A DNA stretch of 64,000 bases from an uncultured Duncaniella sp. (lineage in GTDB: Bacteria > Bacteroidota > Bacteroidia > Bacteroidales > Muribaculaceae). A program made the position numbers and the translations under genes. The DNA is taken from positions 417,528 to 481,527 of the forward strand of contig CAJTQR010000004.1 of the NCBI GenBank assembly GCA_910578515.1. The letters are read 5' to 3'. Under the pieces are notes generated by a model. The model ran no database searches and was not told the DNA's origin. It was given only the letters and a program-made list of their open reading frames with translations. Within the stretch, counting starts at the first letter, position 1. Each line of letters starts with the position of its first letter. Below are positions 1 through 8,153 of this stretch, one piece after another.

Positions 1-1055
1 CACTCTTCCCCTACCTCCCTGTTTACTGGACATCAACCGACGGAACTCACCTCTACCCATCGTTAACTGGGGGGGCTACAGGCAATTACCCCATCACTCC
101 TGACGCTTACAACGCCGACATCAAGTGGGAAGAAACCCACACATGGAATGCCGGTTTGGACTTCGGATTCCTCAACAACCGCATCATCGGTAGCTTCGAT
201 TTCTACAAGCGTAAGACCAAGGACCTTCTCACTTTCGCCAACTACCCCGCAGGCTCCAACCTCACCAACAAGGGTAACATCAATATCGGTGACCTTGAGA
301 ACACCGGTGTGGAATTCACCATCACCACCCGTCCTGTTGTTAACAACGTCCTCACTTGGACTTCTTCATTCAACATTGCCTACAACAAGAATAAAATCAC
401 CCGTCTCGCTGAAGGCGCCGACACTCAGACCGGTGGTATTTCAGCCGGTACCGGCGGTACCATCATGAAGCACGAAGTTGGCTATCCCGCTTACAGCTTC
501 TACGTTTACGAACAGGTATACGGTCAGGACGGTAATCCTCTCGAAGGTGTATTTGTTGACCGCAATGGTGATGGCGAAATCAACGAGGCTGACAAGTACC
601 TCTACCACAGCAAGAACCCCAAGGTGACTTTCACATGGAACAACACCGTCAACTATAAGAACTGGGACTTCGGAATTGTACTCCGCGCCAACATCGGCAA
701 CTGGGTCTACAACAACAACCAGGCTTCAAACGTAATCAAGCAGGCTAACAACGCCCTCCCCTTGAGCAACCTTATGGCTGACACCTTCCTCTTCGAGTCA
801 ACCTCAATGCAGACCATCATGAGTGACTACTTCGTGCAGAACGCTTCGTTCCTCCGCTGCGACAACATCACTCTCGGCTATACTTGGAAAAACCTTCTTA
901 AAGACAACCTCCGTCTCCGTCTATACGGCGCCGTGCAGAATCCGTTCGTAATCACCAAGTACAAGGGTCTTGACCCGGAAATCTCATCCGGTATCGACAA
1001 TGGAGTTTACCCCAACCCGTTGACATTCTCTTTCGGTGTGGTCGCTTCATTCTAA
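1..1055 (+). CDS. SusC/RagA-type TonB-linked outer membrane transporter, C-terminal part
   Basis: The gene is cut by the left edge; the reading frame is open from base 3 and ends at 1055. The visible 350 residues are the C-terminal beta-barrel of a SusC-like TonB-dependent transporter, which imports oligosaccharides across the outer membrane together with a SusD lid. Typical signs are the IKWEETHTWNAGLD strand near the start, the RNGDGEINEADKY loop (an EF-hand-like D-x-N-x-D-x-E pattern), the late NPFVITKYKGLDPE motif and the final aromatic residue (VVASF), the usual sorting signal of outer membrane barrels. The SusD gene follows after 45 bases, as in nearly all Bacteroidota polysaccharide-utilisation loci. 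The plug domain and carboxypeptidase-like N-terminal domain lie outside the window, so substrate class cannot be judged. Confidence 0.95.
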   Translation, partial: LFPYLPVYWTSTDGTHLYPSLTGGATGNYPITPDAYNADIKWEETHTWNAGLDFGFLNNRIIGSFDFYKRKTKDLLTFANYPAGSNLTNKGNINIGDLENTGVEFTITTRPVVNNVLTWTSSFNIAYNKNKITRLAEGADTQTGGISAGTGGTIMKHEVGYPAYSFYVYEQVYGQDGNPLEGVFVDRNGDGEINEADKYLYHSKNPKVTFTWNNTVNYKNWDFGIVLRANIGNWVYNNNQASNVIKQANNALPLSNLMADTFLFESTSMQTIMSDYFVQNASFLRCDNITLGYTWKNLLKDNLRLRLYGAVQNPFVITKYKGLDPEISSGIDNGVYPNPLTFSFGVVASF

Positions 1056-1100
1056 AAACCCATAGAGTTTAATTATTCATCATCTACGAAAAAATAGACT

Positions 1101-2663
1101 ATGAAATTTTCAAAATATATCATACTCAGCGGTATCGCCCTCTCCATGGGTTTCACTTCCTGCGTCGATGACCTTGACGTAAAGCCCGAGGACCCCGATT
1201 CAAAGACTGAGCTTACAACTGCACAGGAATACTATGACCTCCTCGCACGCGCCTATGGCGGTCTGGTGCTCGAAGGTGGTATATCTGTTGACGACGGTGG
1301 TACAGGTGTATACACCCGTCAGCTCTGGAACCTCCAGGAACTTCCCACCGACGAGGCTCTCATCGGTAAGAACTGGAACGACGCCGGTATCGACGAACTT
1401 GACTTCAACACATGGTCAGGCGACAACCACTGGCTCTACGAATGCTTCTGCCGCTTCAACTATCAGATAGCACTCTGCAACGAGTTCCTCCGCACCATCG
1501 ACAAGGCCGGCTCACTGATTCCCGACGAAGGTATCGATGGCAAGAATATGCTCAAACTCGAAGCCCGCGTGCTCCGCGACCTCTCTTATTACCACATGAT
1601 TGACATCTTCGGTCGTGGTCCCTGGACTGACGAGAATTCAACCGTGGGTGCCATACCTCCCACTTACAACCGTAAGGAGCTCTTCGACGCTGTGGTAGCT
1701 GACCTTGTGGACGCTGTGCCCCAGCTCACTCCGGCTTCTCAGCAGCGCTACGGCCGCATCTCACGCGAGGCAGGCTACATGCTCCTCGCCAAGATGTACC
1801 TCAACGCTGAGGTTTATACCGGAACAGCCATGTGGCAGGAATGCGCTAACGCTTGCAACGAAATCCTCAAGACTATCAATCAGCTCGCACCCGAGTACAA
1901 ATACCTCTTCTGCGGCTCAAACGACAAGTATGCCGGCAACGGTGAAATCCTTTGGACTATTCCTCAGGACCAGAACACCCTCCAGTGCTATGGTGGCACC
2001 ACCTACCTCTCAGGCGGTTCCTACAATGGTGAGGTTGACGTTACTATCTATGGTGCAGGTGCATCAGGCTGGGGTGGTCCCCGCGTTCGTCCCGAGCTTT
2101 CAAAGGCTCTCGCGTCCAACGACAAGCGCCGCCTTATCTTCGAAGGCGACTTCAAAGAGGAAATCACTGCTGCAGGTCTCGACTCCTGGACTTCGACAGG
2201 CGACGGTTACATGTGCATCAAGTATGTATACACCAACGAAGCTGACTATTACAACACAACCGGCAACAGCGGTTCACCCACCATCTTCAACTCAGCAGAC
2301 TTCCCCCTCTTCCGTCTCGCCGACACATTCCTGATGCTTGCCGAGTGTGAGCTTCACGGCGCAAGCGGTTGCAACGGTCTGGCCCGCTACAATGACGTGC
2401 GTATCCGCGCCGGACTTGCTCCCGTAGGTTCTTATACAGCTGACGACCTTCTTAACGAGCGTCTCTGCGAACTTTATTGGGAAGGTCACCGTCGCTCTGA
2501 CCTCGTTCGCTTCGGCAAGTTCGCCGGCAACTCTTACAACTGGTCATGGAAGGGTGGCATCGAAAAGGGTGCCGGAACTCCTTCTTACCGCAATCTCTTC
2601 GCTATCCCGACTCAGTTTGTACCTACTCTCGGTCAGAACGAAGGATACGTGGGAGCTAACTAA
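1101..2663 (+). CDS. SusD/RagB-family glycan-binding lipoprotein
   Basis: A 520-residue SusD-type lipoprotein, the usual length for the family. It begins with a lipoprotein signal peptide ending in GFTSC (Cys21), followed by acidic residues (VDDLD), the pattern linked to surface export in Bacteroidota. SusD proteins sit on top of the SusC barrel and bind glycan with an alpha-helical TPR-rich fold. Family signs include the N-terminal AQEYYDLLARAYGGL helix, RVLRDLSYYHMIDIFGRGPW (the conserved R-aLraf-y-y-l-v--fG-vP region) and the C-terminal RLCELYWEGHRRSDLVRFGKF block. It follows the SusC gene by 45 bases and precedes two SusE/F-like genes, so all four are probably one transcript. Confidence 0.97.
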   Translation: MKFSKYIILSGIALSMGFTSCVDDLDVKPEDPDSKTELTTAQEYYDLLARAYGGLVLEGGISVDDGGTGVYTRQLWNLQELPTDEALIGKNWNDAGIDELDFNTWSGDNHWLYECFCRFNYQIALCNEFLRTIDKAGSLIPDEGIDGKNMLKLEARVLRDLSYYHMIDIFGRGPWTDENSTVGAIPPTYNRKELFDAVVADLVDAVPQLTPASQQRYGRISREAGYMLLAKMYLNAEVYTGTAMWQECANACNEILKTINQLAPEYKYLFCGSNDKYAGNGEILWTIPQDQNTLQCYGGTTYLSGGSYNGEVDVTIYGAGASGWGGPRVRPELSKALASNDKRRLIFEGDFKEEITAAGLDSWTSTGDGYMCIKYVYTNEADYYNTTGNSGSPTIFNSADFPLFRLADTFLMLAECELHGASGCNGLARYNDVRIRAGLAPVGSYTADDLLNERLCELYWEGHRRSDLVRFGKFAGNSYNWSWKGGIEKGAGTPSYRNLFAIPTQFVPTLGQNEGYVGAN

Positions 2664-2706
2664 TTTCAACCGTCATTCTCAACTTCAAAACCACATTTGA
2701 ACTACG

Positions 2707-3789
2707 ATGAATAAACTTCATATTTTTGGCATGATGGCATTGGCTGCAGTCGCTTTCACCTCCTGCGAGGCTGACGACGACCCCAAGCTTAACGAGCCTA
2801 CCGAGTTTGTGCTCAACACACCTCCTTTTGCCACCCAGCTTTACGACCTCACTCCCGATGGAGTGATTGAGCTCACCTGCTCTCAGCCCAACTATGGTCT
2901 GACCCTCGCCACCACCTACGGTGTGGAAATCTCCATGCGCGAGGACTTCGGCGAGAATCTCCCCGCTCCCGGCGAGGAAGAGGCTCCCTACTCAGTCACT
3001 ATTCTCCCCACTAATCCCCAGAGCGCAGTGCTCCAGCTTCAGGAATCAAAGATTGCCGAGGCTATCTGCGCGATGCGCGGCATCACCTCAGAGGAGGAAT
3101 ACACTGAAATCCCAGCACATCCGCTCTATATCCGTGCCCTCGCTCACATCAACAACCAGCCCGCCACCAAAATCACCTCAAACGTCGTGACTCTTACCCA
3201 GGTGAAAGGTTACTGCGCATTCGAGGCAGAGGTATTTGATGTGCTCTACACTCCGGGTAACTCTAACGGTTGGGACCAGAACGCGTCACAGCAAATTCTG
3301 GCTTATGCTGAAGGCAAATACCGCGGTTTCGTATGGATTAATGGCGAATTCAAGTTCACCAACCAGCCAGACTGGGGCGGCACCAACTATGGTAGCGGCG
3401 GCGATGGTCTCCTCGACACTGATGGCGGCGCAGGCAATATCAATATGCCCGACACAGGCGAAGGTCTCTATTTCGCAGACGTTGACATCAATGCCCTCAC
3501 CTACAAGCTCACTTACATTTCAAGCGTAGGTATAGCAGGAGATGTGAACGGATGGAGCGAATCCGCACCTCTCGAACTTGAACCATCGGCCGACTTCCTC
3601 ACTTGGACTTACACCGGCGACTTCGTTGATGGTGGCTTCAAGTTTGTGTTCAACAAGGCTTGGACCATTAACCTCGGCGGCACATTTGAAAGCCTTGAGC
3701 TTGATGGCGCTAACCTCAACTCAACATCCGGCTCACACACTGTGACCCTCGACCTCACCAAACTTCCTTACACCGCAAGTTTCGAGTAA
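2707..3789 (+). CDS. SusE-like outer membrane glycan-binding lipoprotein
   Basis: A 360-residue lipoprotein with signal peptide ending in FTSC and an acidic start to the mature chain (EADDDP). The first part (about residues 30-165) has the SusE N-terminal pattern: a FVLNTPPFATQLYDL strand and a short Ig-like domain. The rest (about 178-360) holds two starch-binding-like modules, each opening with a GN-NGW motif (YTPGNSNGWDQ, then AGDVNGWSE) and containing F-F-FKF strands, as in SusE/SusF. The protein probably captures glycan at the surface for the SusC/SusD pair. It is clearly paralogous to the next gene over the C-terminal half. The product of glycan cleavage is not indicated because no hydrolase of the locus is inside the window. 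Confidence 0.88.
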   Translation: MNKLHIFGMMALAAVAFTSCEADDDPKLNEPTEFVLNTPPFATQLYDLTPDGVIELTCSQPNYGLTLATTYGVEISMREDFGENLPAPGEEEAPYSVTILPTNPQSAVLQLQESKIAEAICAMRGITSEEEYTEIPAHPLYIRALAHINNQPATKITSNVVTLTQVKGYCAFEAEVFDVLYTPGNSNGWDQNASQQILAYAEGKYRGFVWINGEFKFTNQPDWGGTNYGSGGDGLLDTDGGAGNINMPDTGEGLYFADVDINALTYKLTYISSVGIAGDVNGWSESAPLELEPSADFLTWTYTGDFVDGGFKFVFNKAWTINLGGTFESLELDGANLNSTSGSHTVTLDLTKLPYTASFE

Positions 3790-3802
3790 GAACTATTAAA
3801 AC

Positions 3803-3845
3803 CAATGCCGGGGCGTGGCTATCACACCCGCGCCCCATGGCATTG
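3803..3845 (+). other. Strong intercistronic hairpin between the SusE-like and SusF-like genes
   Basis: CAATGCC plus GGGGCG at 3803-3815 pair with CGCCCC, a two-base bulge, and GGCATTG at 3831-3845. No run of T follows, so it does not look like an intrinsic terminator. It fills nearly all of the 74-base gap and could stabilise the upstream message, be a processing site, or lower expression of the downstream gene. Its function is inferred from position only. Confidence 0.6.
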
Positions 3846-3863
3846 ATACTTTAATCCATCTAA

Positions 3864-5306
3864 ATGAAAATTCCAAACATGAAATATTCAGCATTATTCG
3901 GATTGGCAGCTCTCGCACTCGGATTTACCGCTTGCGATGACATCGAGGACAGCAATAGCCTGCCTCAGTCAAATCCACAGCTCGACATCGTGTCGGCCGA
4001 CAATGCTTCAATAACCGCAGGTCCTGCCGCAACCGGTACCATCGACCTTGAAGCGCTCAACAATTCGGCTTCGTCAATCAATATCGCCACTGTGACCGAG
4101 GCTTCCGACTGGCCCGAAGGCTTCATCGCCACCGTGCCCTACATGCAGGTTTCCGCAGACCAAAGTTTCGCTGAGTATCACACCATAGAGGCTACCATGG
4201 GTGCCGAAGGTGAAGTGCTCATCGCTCCCGACGCCTGGGAAGAAGTTTACGTTACCATGTTCGGCAAGAATCCCCAGACTACCACCTCTTATGTCCGTTT
4301 CCCCATCATGGCTGTAAACGGCGACCAGAAGGTGCGCATGGGCGGCGAGGATTTCTACTATGGCAACTTCGGCGTAAACGTTAAGCCCTTTGACCTTTTC
4401 GACGGTAAAATCATCGAGGATACCTACTACCTCATCAACAATGTTGACAACTGGGATTTCTCAAAAGCAGTGAAATTCTCTCACTCAGAGAAAGACCCCT
4501 ATGATGACCCTAATTTCCAGGCCATCATCTCAGTCAACGGCGCCGGTTACCAGTGGGCCATCATCCCTGCAAGCACATTTGATGCCGGCACACTCGGCAA
4601 AGCTTACGGTGTCGAGACTGCCGATGCTCTCGCAGGAACTCTCGTAGAAGCTACAGGTGCCGATATCAACTATGGTGTGATTGACCAGGCTGGTCCCTAT
4701 ATGATTTCAATCAACATGGAGACACTCGCCTACGATATCAAGGGCGCTTACGAGCAGCTCTATACTCCGGGTAACACCAATGGTTGGAGCCAGGCTGCAT
4801 CTCAGATTCTCACCACCAACAACTATATCAACTATACCGGCTATGCCCATCTTGACGGTGAGTTCAAACTCTCTACCCAGCCCAACTGGGATGGCGTGAG
4901 CTTCGGCGCCGGCGACCCCGGCAAGTTGAGTTCTGACGGAGGTGCAGGCAATCTCAACGCTCCAGCCAATGCTCTCTATTGGGTAAATGCCAACTTGGTT
5001 GAACTTACTTACGACCTCACTGAAATCACCACTATCGGTCTGATTGGTAGTGCAACTCCTGGAGGATGGGACGCAAGCACAGCTCTTGAGCCCTCAGCTG
5101 ACTTCCTTGTATGGACAGGTAAGATGAAACTCACAGACGGTGAATTCAAGTTCCGTGCCAACAACGGTTGGGACATCAACCTCGGCGGTTCACTCACCAA
5201 TCTCGTTCAGAACGGTGACAACATCAAGTTTACCGGTGAAGGCACTTACGTGGTGACCCTCGACCTTTCAGCTGTCCCCTACACAGCTACTCTTACAAAA
5301 GAATAA
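3864..5306 (+). CDS. SusE/SusF-like outer membrane glycan-binding lipoprotein
   Basis: A 480-residue lipoprotein with lipobox FTAC followed by DDIED. An alternative ATG at 3879 (MKYSALFG) gives a more typical signal peptide; the longer start is kept because it is in frame and close. Residues about 30-150 form a SusE-like domain, 150-290 a middle beta module, and the last 190 residues two modules opening with YTPGNTNGWSQ and GSATPGGWDA that closely match the C-terminal half of the preceding gene, including the DGEFK-S-QPNWDG and WDINLGG stretches. It is thus a tandem duplicate with an extra module. Predicted role is surface glycan capture for the same locus. The stop codon lies inside the first of three hairpins that end the operon. 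Confidence 0.88.
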   Translation: MKIPNMKYSALFGLAALALGFTACDDIEDSNSLPQSNPQLDIVSADNASITAGPAATGTIDLEALNNSASSINIATVTEASDWPEGFIATVPYMQVSADQSFAEYHTIEATMGAEGEVLIAPDAWEEVYVTMFGKNPQTTTSYVRFPIMAVNGDQKVRMGGEDFYYGNFGVNVKPFDLFDGKIIEDTYYLINNVDNWDFSKAVKFSHSEKDPYDDPNFQAIISVNGAGYQWAIIPASTFDAGTLGKAYGVETADALAGTLVEATGADINYGVIDQAGPYMISINMETLAYDIKGAYEQLYTPGNTNGWSQAASQILTTNNYINYTGYAHLDGEFKLSTQPNWDGVSFGAGDPGKLSSDGGAGNLNAPANALYWVNANLVELTYDLTEITTIGLIGSATPGGWDASTALEPSADFLVWTGKMKLTDGEFKFRANNGWDINLGGSLTNLVQNGDNIKFTGEGTYVVTLDLSAVPYTATLTKE

Positions 5307-5437
5307 GAGTTTGCTCCATAACAAACTCTTAGCAGAGAGAGCCTAACAACTCTCTTATTAACCCGCCCCTTATTTCACTCTAAGAAGAGCCGCCCGGATG
5401 CTTCCGTCAGGAACATTCGGGCGGCTATATTTTTTAT
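5304..5437 (+). terminator. Triple hairpin terminating the Sus operon
   Basis: Three hairpins follow one another. The first is a perfect 10-bp stem (TAAGAGTTTG / CAAACTCTTA, 5304-5331) that begins at the TAA stop codon. The second is a 6-bp stem (AGAGAG / CTCTCT, 5336-5355). The third is a 12-bp GC-rich stem (GCCGCCCGGATG / CATTCGGGCGGC, one G-U pair, 5389-5425) followed by TATATTTTTT, which is a standard intrinsic terminator. Confidence 0.88.
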
Positions 5438-5614
5438 CGGGGCTTTTTAAATTAATTATCGATTATTTTCATCCTACTATTCTACCATTCTACAATTAAA
5501 CCCCATTTTACAATTAAACCTGCTCATCACTTCTGTTATATAGCATATATTTGTTTTCGGTGAAATTCCCGGAATTCTTCGATTGGAACGCCCTCTGATT
5601 CAAAGAATTTTTAG

Positions 5615-5622
5615 TAATTTTG
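5615..5622 (+). promoter_or_regulatory. Predicted -7 box for the zinc-ribbon membrane gene
   Basis: TAATTTTG matches the Bacteroidota TAnnTTTG element, 44 bases upstream of the ATG at 5667. No convincing -33 TTG at 19-21 bases is seen. The remaining gap between 5438 and 5614 is AT-rich and shows nothing else recognisable. Confidence 0.6.
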
Positions 5623-5666
5623 CAATCGGATTGAGGCAACATGAGGATTTCTTCACCTGAAAACAG

Positions 5667-6467
5667 ATGAGTTTGTCAAAAACAACAGACCAAATCAAGG
5701 ATAACTCGAAAATCATAGAGTGCAAGAACTGTGGATGCTCTTGCACTTCTAATTTTTGTCCGGATTGTGGTCAGGCAGTGACGGTGAAACGAATCGACAA
5801 CAAAACATTCTTCATCGGAATAATATCTGGACTATCACGTATCAACAAGGGATTCCTATTCACTGCATGGAATTTATTGATTCATCCCTGGAAAGTAATA
5901 AGAGATTATATCCAATGTCGTCGAGTACGTTATGTCGCGCCAATCTCGATGCTTATAATTGTATGCTTTATAAGCGCCTTTGTTGGCTCACTTGTGTCAG
6001 CCGAAACACAACCTGCTATTTCCGACATAAGTGGTGATAATGTTCCGTTATTCTACAGAATTATCCTTTCTACCGGGTATTTCTTTATGAATAATGCGCT
6101 GGCACAGAATCTGACCATCTATCTCCCCGCTTTATTAGCCATACCAATAGTATATAGCAAAGTCGGAGCAAGGAAATATAATATAGCCGAATATCTTACC
6201 GCCATGATTTATATGGCGACTTCGTTTATTATTTTTGATGTCATCACTTTACCAATCAGCCTACTTTCGGGAAGTACATATTCAGCATTAGGCTTGTGCT
6301 ATTCGATACTGATATGTGCGATGAGTATGTATTTTGCCTTCCCTATAGACCCGAAGAAACGACGCATTGGATACTTCGTGGTTTATCTGTTGAGCGTTTT
6401 GATAATCTATCTGATTATTCTTGTTATTTTGGGTATAATCATCGGGACAGGAAAATCAGTTATCTAA
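5667..6467 (+). CDS. DUF3667-like membrane protein with N-terminal zinc ribbon
   Basis: A 266-residue protein with an N-terminal zinc ribbon, CKNCGC followed by CTSNFCPDCGQ (about residues 19-37), then a short polar segment and about five hydrophobic membrane segments between residues 75 and 260. This arrangement, with the ribbon directly before a WNLLIHPWKVIRDYI-type amphipathic helix, is that of the DUF3667 family common in Bacteroidota, whose function is unknown. The gene stands alone, with its own -7 box, and has noticeably more A+T than its neighbours, which fits either a poorly expressed gene or later acquisition. It converges on the symporter gene that follows. Confidence 0.75.
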   Translation: MSLSKTTDQIKDNSKIIECKNCGCSCTSNFCPDCGQAVTVKRIDNKTFFIGIISGLSRINKGFLFTAWNLLIHPWKVIRDYIQCRRVRYVAPISMLIIVCFISAFVGSLVSAETQPAISDISGDNVPLFYRIILSTGYFFMNNALAQNLTIYLPALLAIPIVYSKVGARKYNIAEYLTAMIYMATSFIIFDVITLPISLLSGSTYSALGLCYSILICAMSMYFAFPIDPKKRRIGYFVVYLLSVLIIYLIILVILGIIIGTGKSVI

Positions 6468-6597
6468 ACCATTTTTAACATTGAATTATATCGCAAAAGA
6501 CTGATAAAACCGCGATTTTTACATCCGGAGAGAATCAATTAGACTTAATTATCCTCATTTCACATACACGAATATATCAATCGCCTTATTGTCTCAA

Positions 6598-8034
6598 TTA
6601 CTTCCAACATTCAGTTTCATCTGCGATTTCAGGAATTGTTGAGGAACTGTAAACCGGCTCACGGCCCTCACTGCGCTGCTTACGGTAATCCTTCAAAAGC
6701 ACCACAGCATACTTTCCGAGCAGCAGGATAGCTCCGAGGTTGCACAGAGTCATGAGCGCCATAGTGATATCGGCAAATCCCCACACGATATCAAGCGCAG
6801 TTACGGCTCCCGCATAAACCACCCCACCGACTATCAGGCGATAGAGATTTATAATCCACTCACGATTATAAATGAACCGTATGTTAGTTTCACCGTAATA
6901 ATAATTCGCTATTATACTTGTGAACGCAAAGAAGAAAATGGCTATACTCACGAATATAGAGCCAAACTGATGTCCGCCCCCAAGTTCCGAGTCAATGGCA
7001 CGTTGCGTGAGCACAATACCATCATGCCCCTCAAGGAAAATCCCGCTGCAAAGGATTATAAACGCAGTGGATGTGCAGACAAGCATCGTGTCGGTATACA
7101 CGCCCAAAGCCTGTATCAATCCCTGCTTTACCGGATGAGTGACCGAAGCGGTAGCCGCCGCATTTGGAGTGGAACCTTCACCGGCCTCATTACTGAACAA
7201 TCCGCGCTTTACGCCCATTATTATCGCCGCCCCGAGAGTACCGCCGAGAGCCTGCTCCACACCGAAGGCATTTTTCAATATCATGGCGAAGATTTCGGGT
7301 ATGCGGTCAATATTCATTATAATTATCACGATAGCCAGCAGTATGTAAGCGATAGCCATCACCGGCACCACTACCTCGCTGAAACGCGACACACGTTGCA
7401 CACCTCCCCATATTATCACCAGAGTCATCAAGGTCAGAATCACCGCACTCCACTCCTTGGGAAAAGAGAAACATGAGCTGAAGGCATCGGCCACAGTATT
7501 TGACTGCACCGAATTGAATGCCAAGCCGAATGTGAGGGTAATAAGCACGGCAAATGTCACTGCCCACCATCGTTTGTGCAACCCCTTCTGAATATAATAT
7601 GCAGGACCACCCATGAATGACTTCTCACCTTTGACCTTGAAAAGCTGAGCCAAAGTCGACTCAACAAACGCACTCGCAGCACCAAACAGGGCTATCACCC
7701 ACATCCAGAACACCGCCCCAGGTCCTCCCAAAGCTATTGCCGTTGCCACTCCGGCAAGATTACCGGTACCCACGCGCGAAGCTATCGAAAGAGCGAACGC
7801 TTGAAAAGAGCTAATGGTCCCATGAGCGGGCTCGTCGACCTTGCGGCTGTCGTTGTCGCGCTTTCCGGACTTGAGGAGAAGCCTCACCATCTCGCCGAAC
7901 ATCCTGAACTGCACCCCACGGGTGGTAATAGTAAAATATATGGCGGCTATCAAAAGAACCGTCACAAGCACATAATCGGTAAGAACACCGCTCACCGCAT
8001 TGACAATATTCTGTAAGGTTGATGTAGATTCCAT
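6598..8034 (-). CDS. Sodium:alanine/glycine symporter (AGCS family)
   Basis: A 478-residue polytopic inner membrane protein of the AGCS (AlsT/DagA) family, which takes up alanine or glycine with Na+. Family signs are the N-terminal GVQFRMFGEMVRLL, the ASRVGTGNLAGVATAIALGGPGAVFWMW block, the AQLFKVKGEKSFMGGPAYYIQKGL loop and GVKRGLFSNEAGEGSTPNAAATA. Length matches the family. The start MESTST at 8034 is preferred over an upstream in-frame codon at 8052 because the latter would lie inside the predicted promoter. A -7 box ends only four bases before this ATG (see promoter entry), suggesting a near-leaderless message. It is divergent from the GH3 gene. Confidence 0.93.
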   Translation of the reverse strand: MESTSTLQNIVNAVSGVLTDYVLVTVLLIAAIYFTITTRGVQFRMFGEMVRLLLKSGKRDNDSRKVDEPAHGTISSFQAFALSIASRVGTGNLAGVATAIALGGPGAVFWMWVIALFGAASAFVESTLAQLFKVKGEKSFMGGPAYYIQKGLHKRWWAVTFAVLITLTFGLAFNSVQSNTVADAFSSCFSFPKEWSAVILTLMTLVIIWGGVQRVSRFSEVVVPVMAIAYILLAIVIIIMNIDRIPEIFAMILKNAFGVEQALGGTLGAAIIMGVKRGLFSNEAGEGSTPNAAATASVTHPVKQGLIQALGVYTDTMLVCTSTAFIILCSGIFLEGHDGIVLTQRAIDSELGGGHQFGSIFVSIAIFFFAFTSIIANYYYGETNIRFIYNREWIINLYRLIVGGVVYAGAVTALDIVWGFADITMALMTLCNLGAILLLGKYAVVLLKDYRKQRSEGREPVYSSSTIPEIADETECWK

Positions 8035-8038
8035 TTCA

Positions 8039-8046
8039 CAAAAATA
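8039..8046 (-). promoter_or_regulatory. Predicted -7 box of the AGCS symporter
   Basis: On the minus strand the bases read TATTTTTG, matching TAnnTTTG, and end four bases before the ATG at 8034. Transcription would then start at or next to the start codon. Confidence 0.45.
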
Positions 8047-8055
8047 ACACAAAAA

Positions 8056-8086
8056 TTGCGTTTTTGCTTCATATTAATTAAATTTG
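8056..8086 (+). promoter_or_regulatory. Bacteroidota-type promoter of the GH3 gene
   Basis: TTG at 8056-8058, a 20-base spacer and TAAATTTG at 8079-8086 make a full -33/-7 promoter. The start predicted from it (about 8091) lies only a few bases before the upstream ATG at 8100 and argues for the ATG at 8154 as the true start of the GH3 gene. Confidence 0.75.
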
Positions 8087-8153
8087 TACCAAGATAAGTA
8101 TGCTTTTATCAGCCTTATCATTACCTCATCATAGATATCTAACCCGTAAAACC

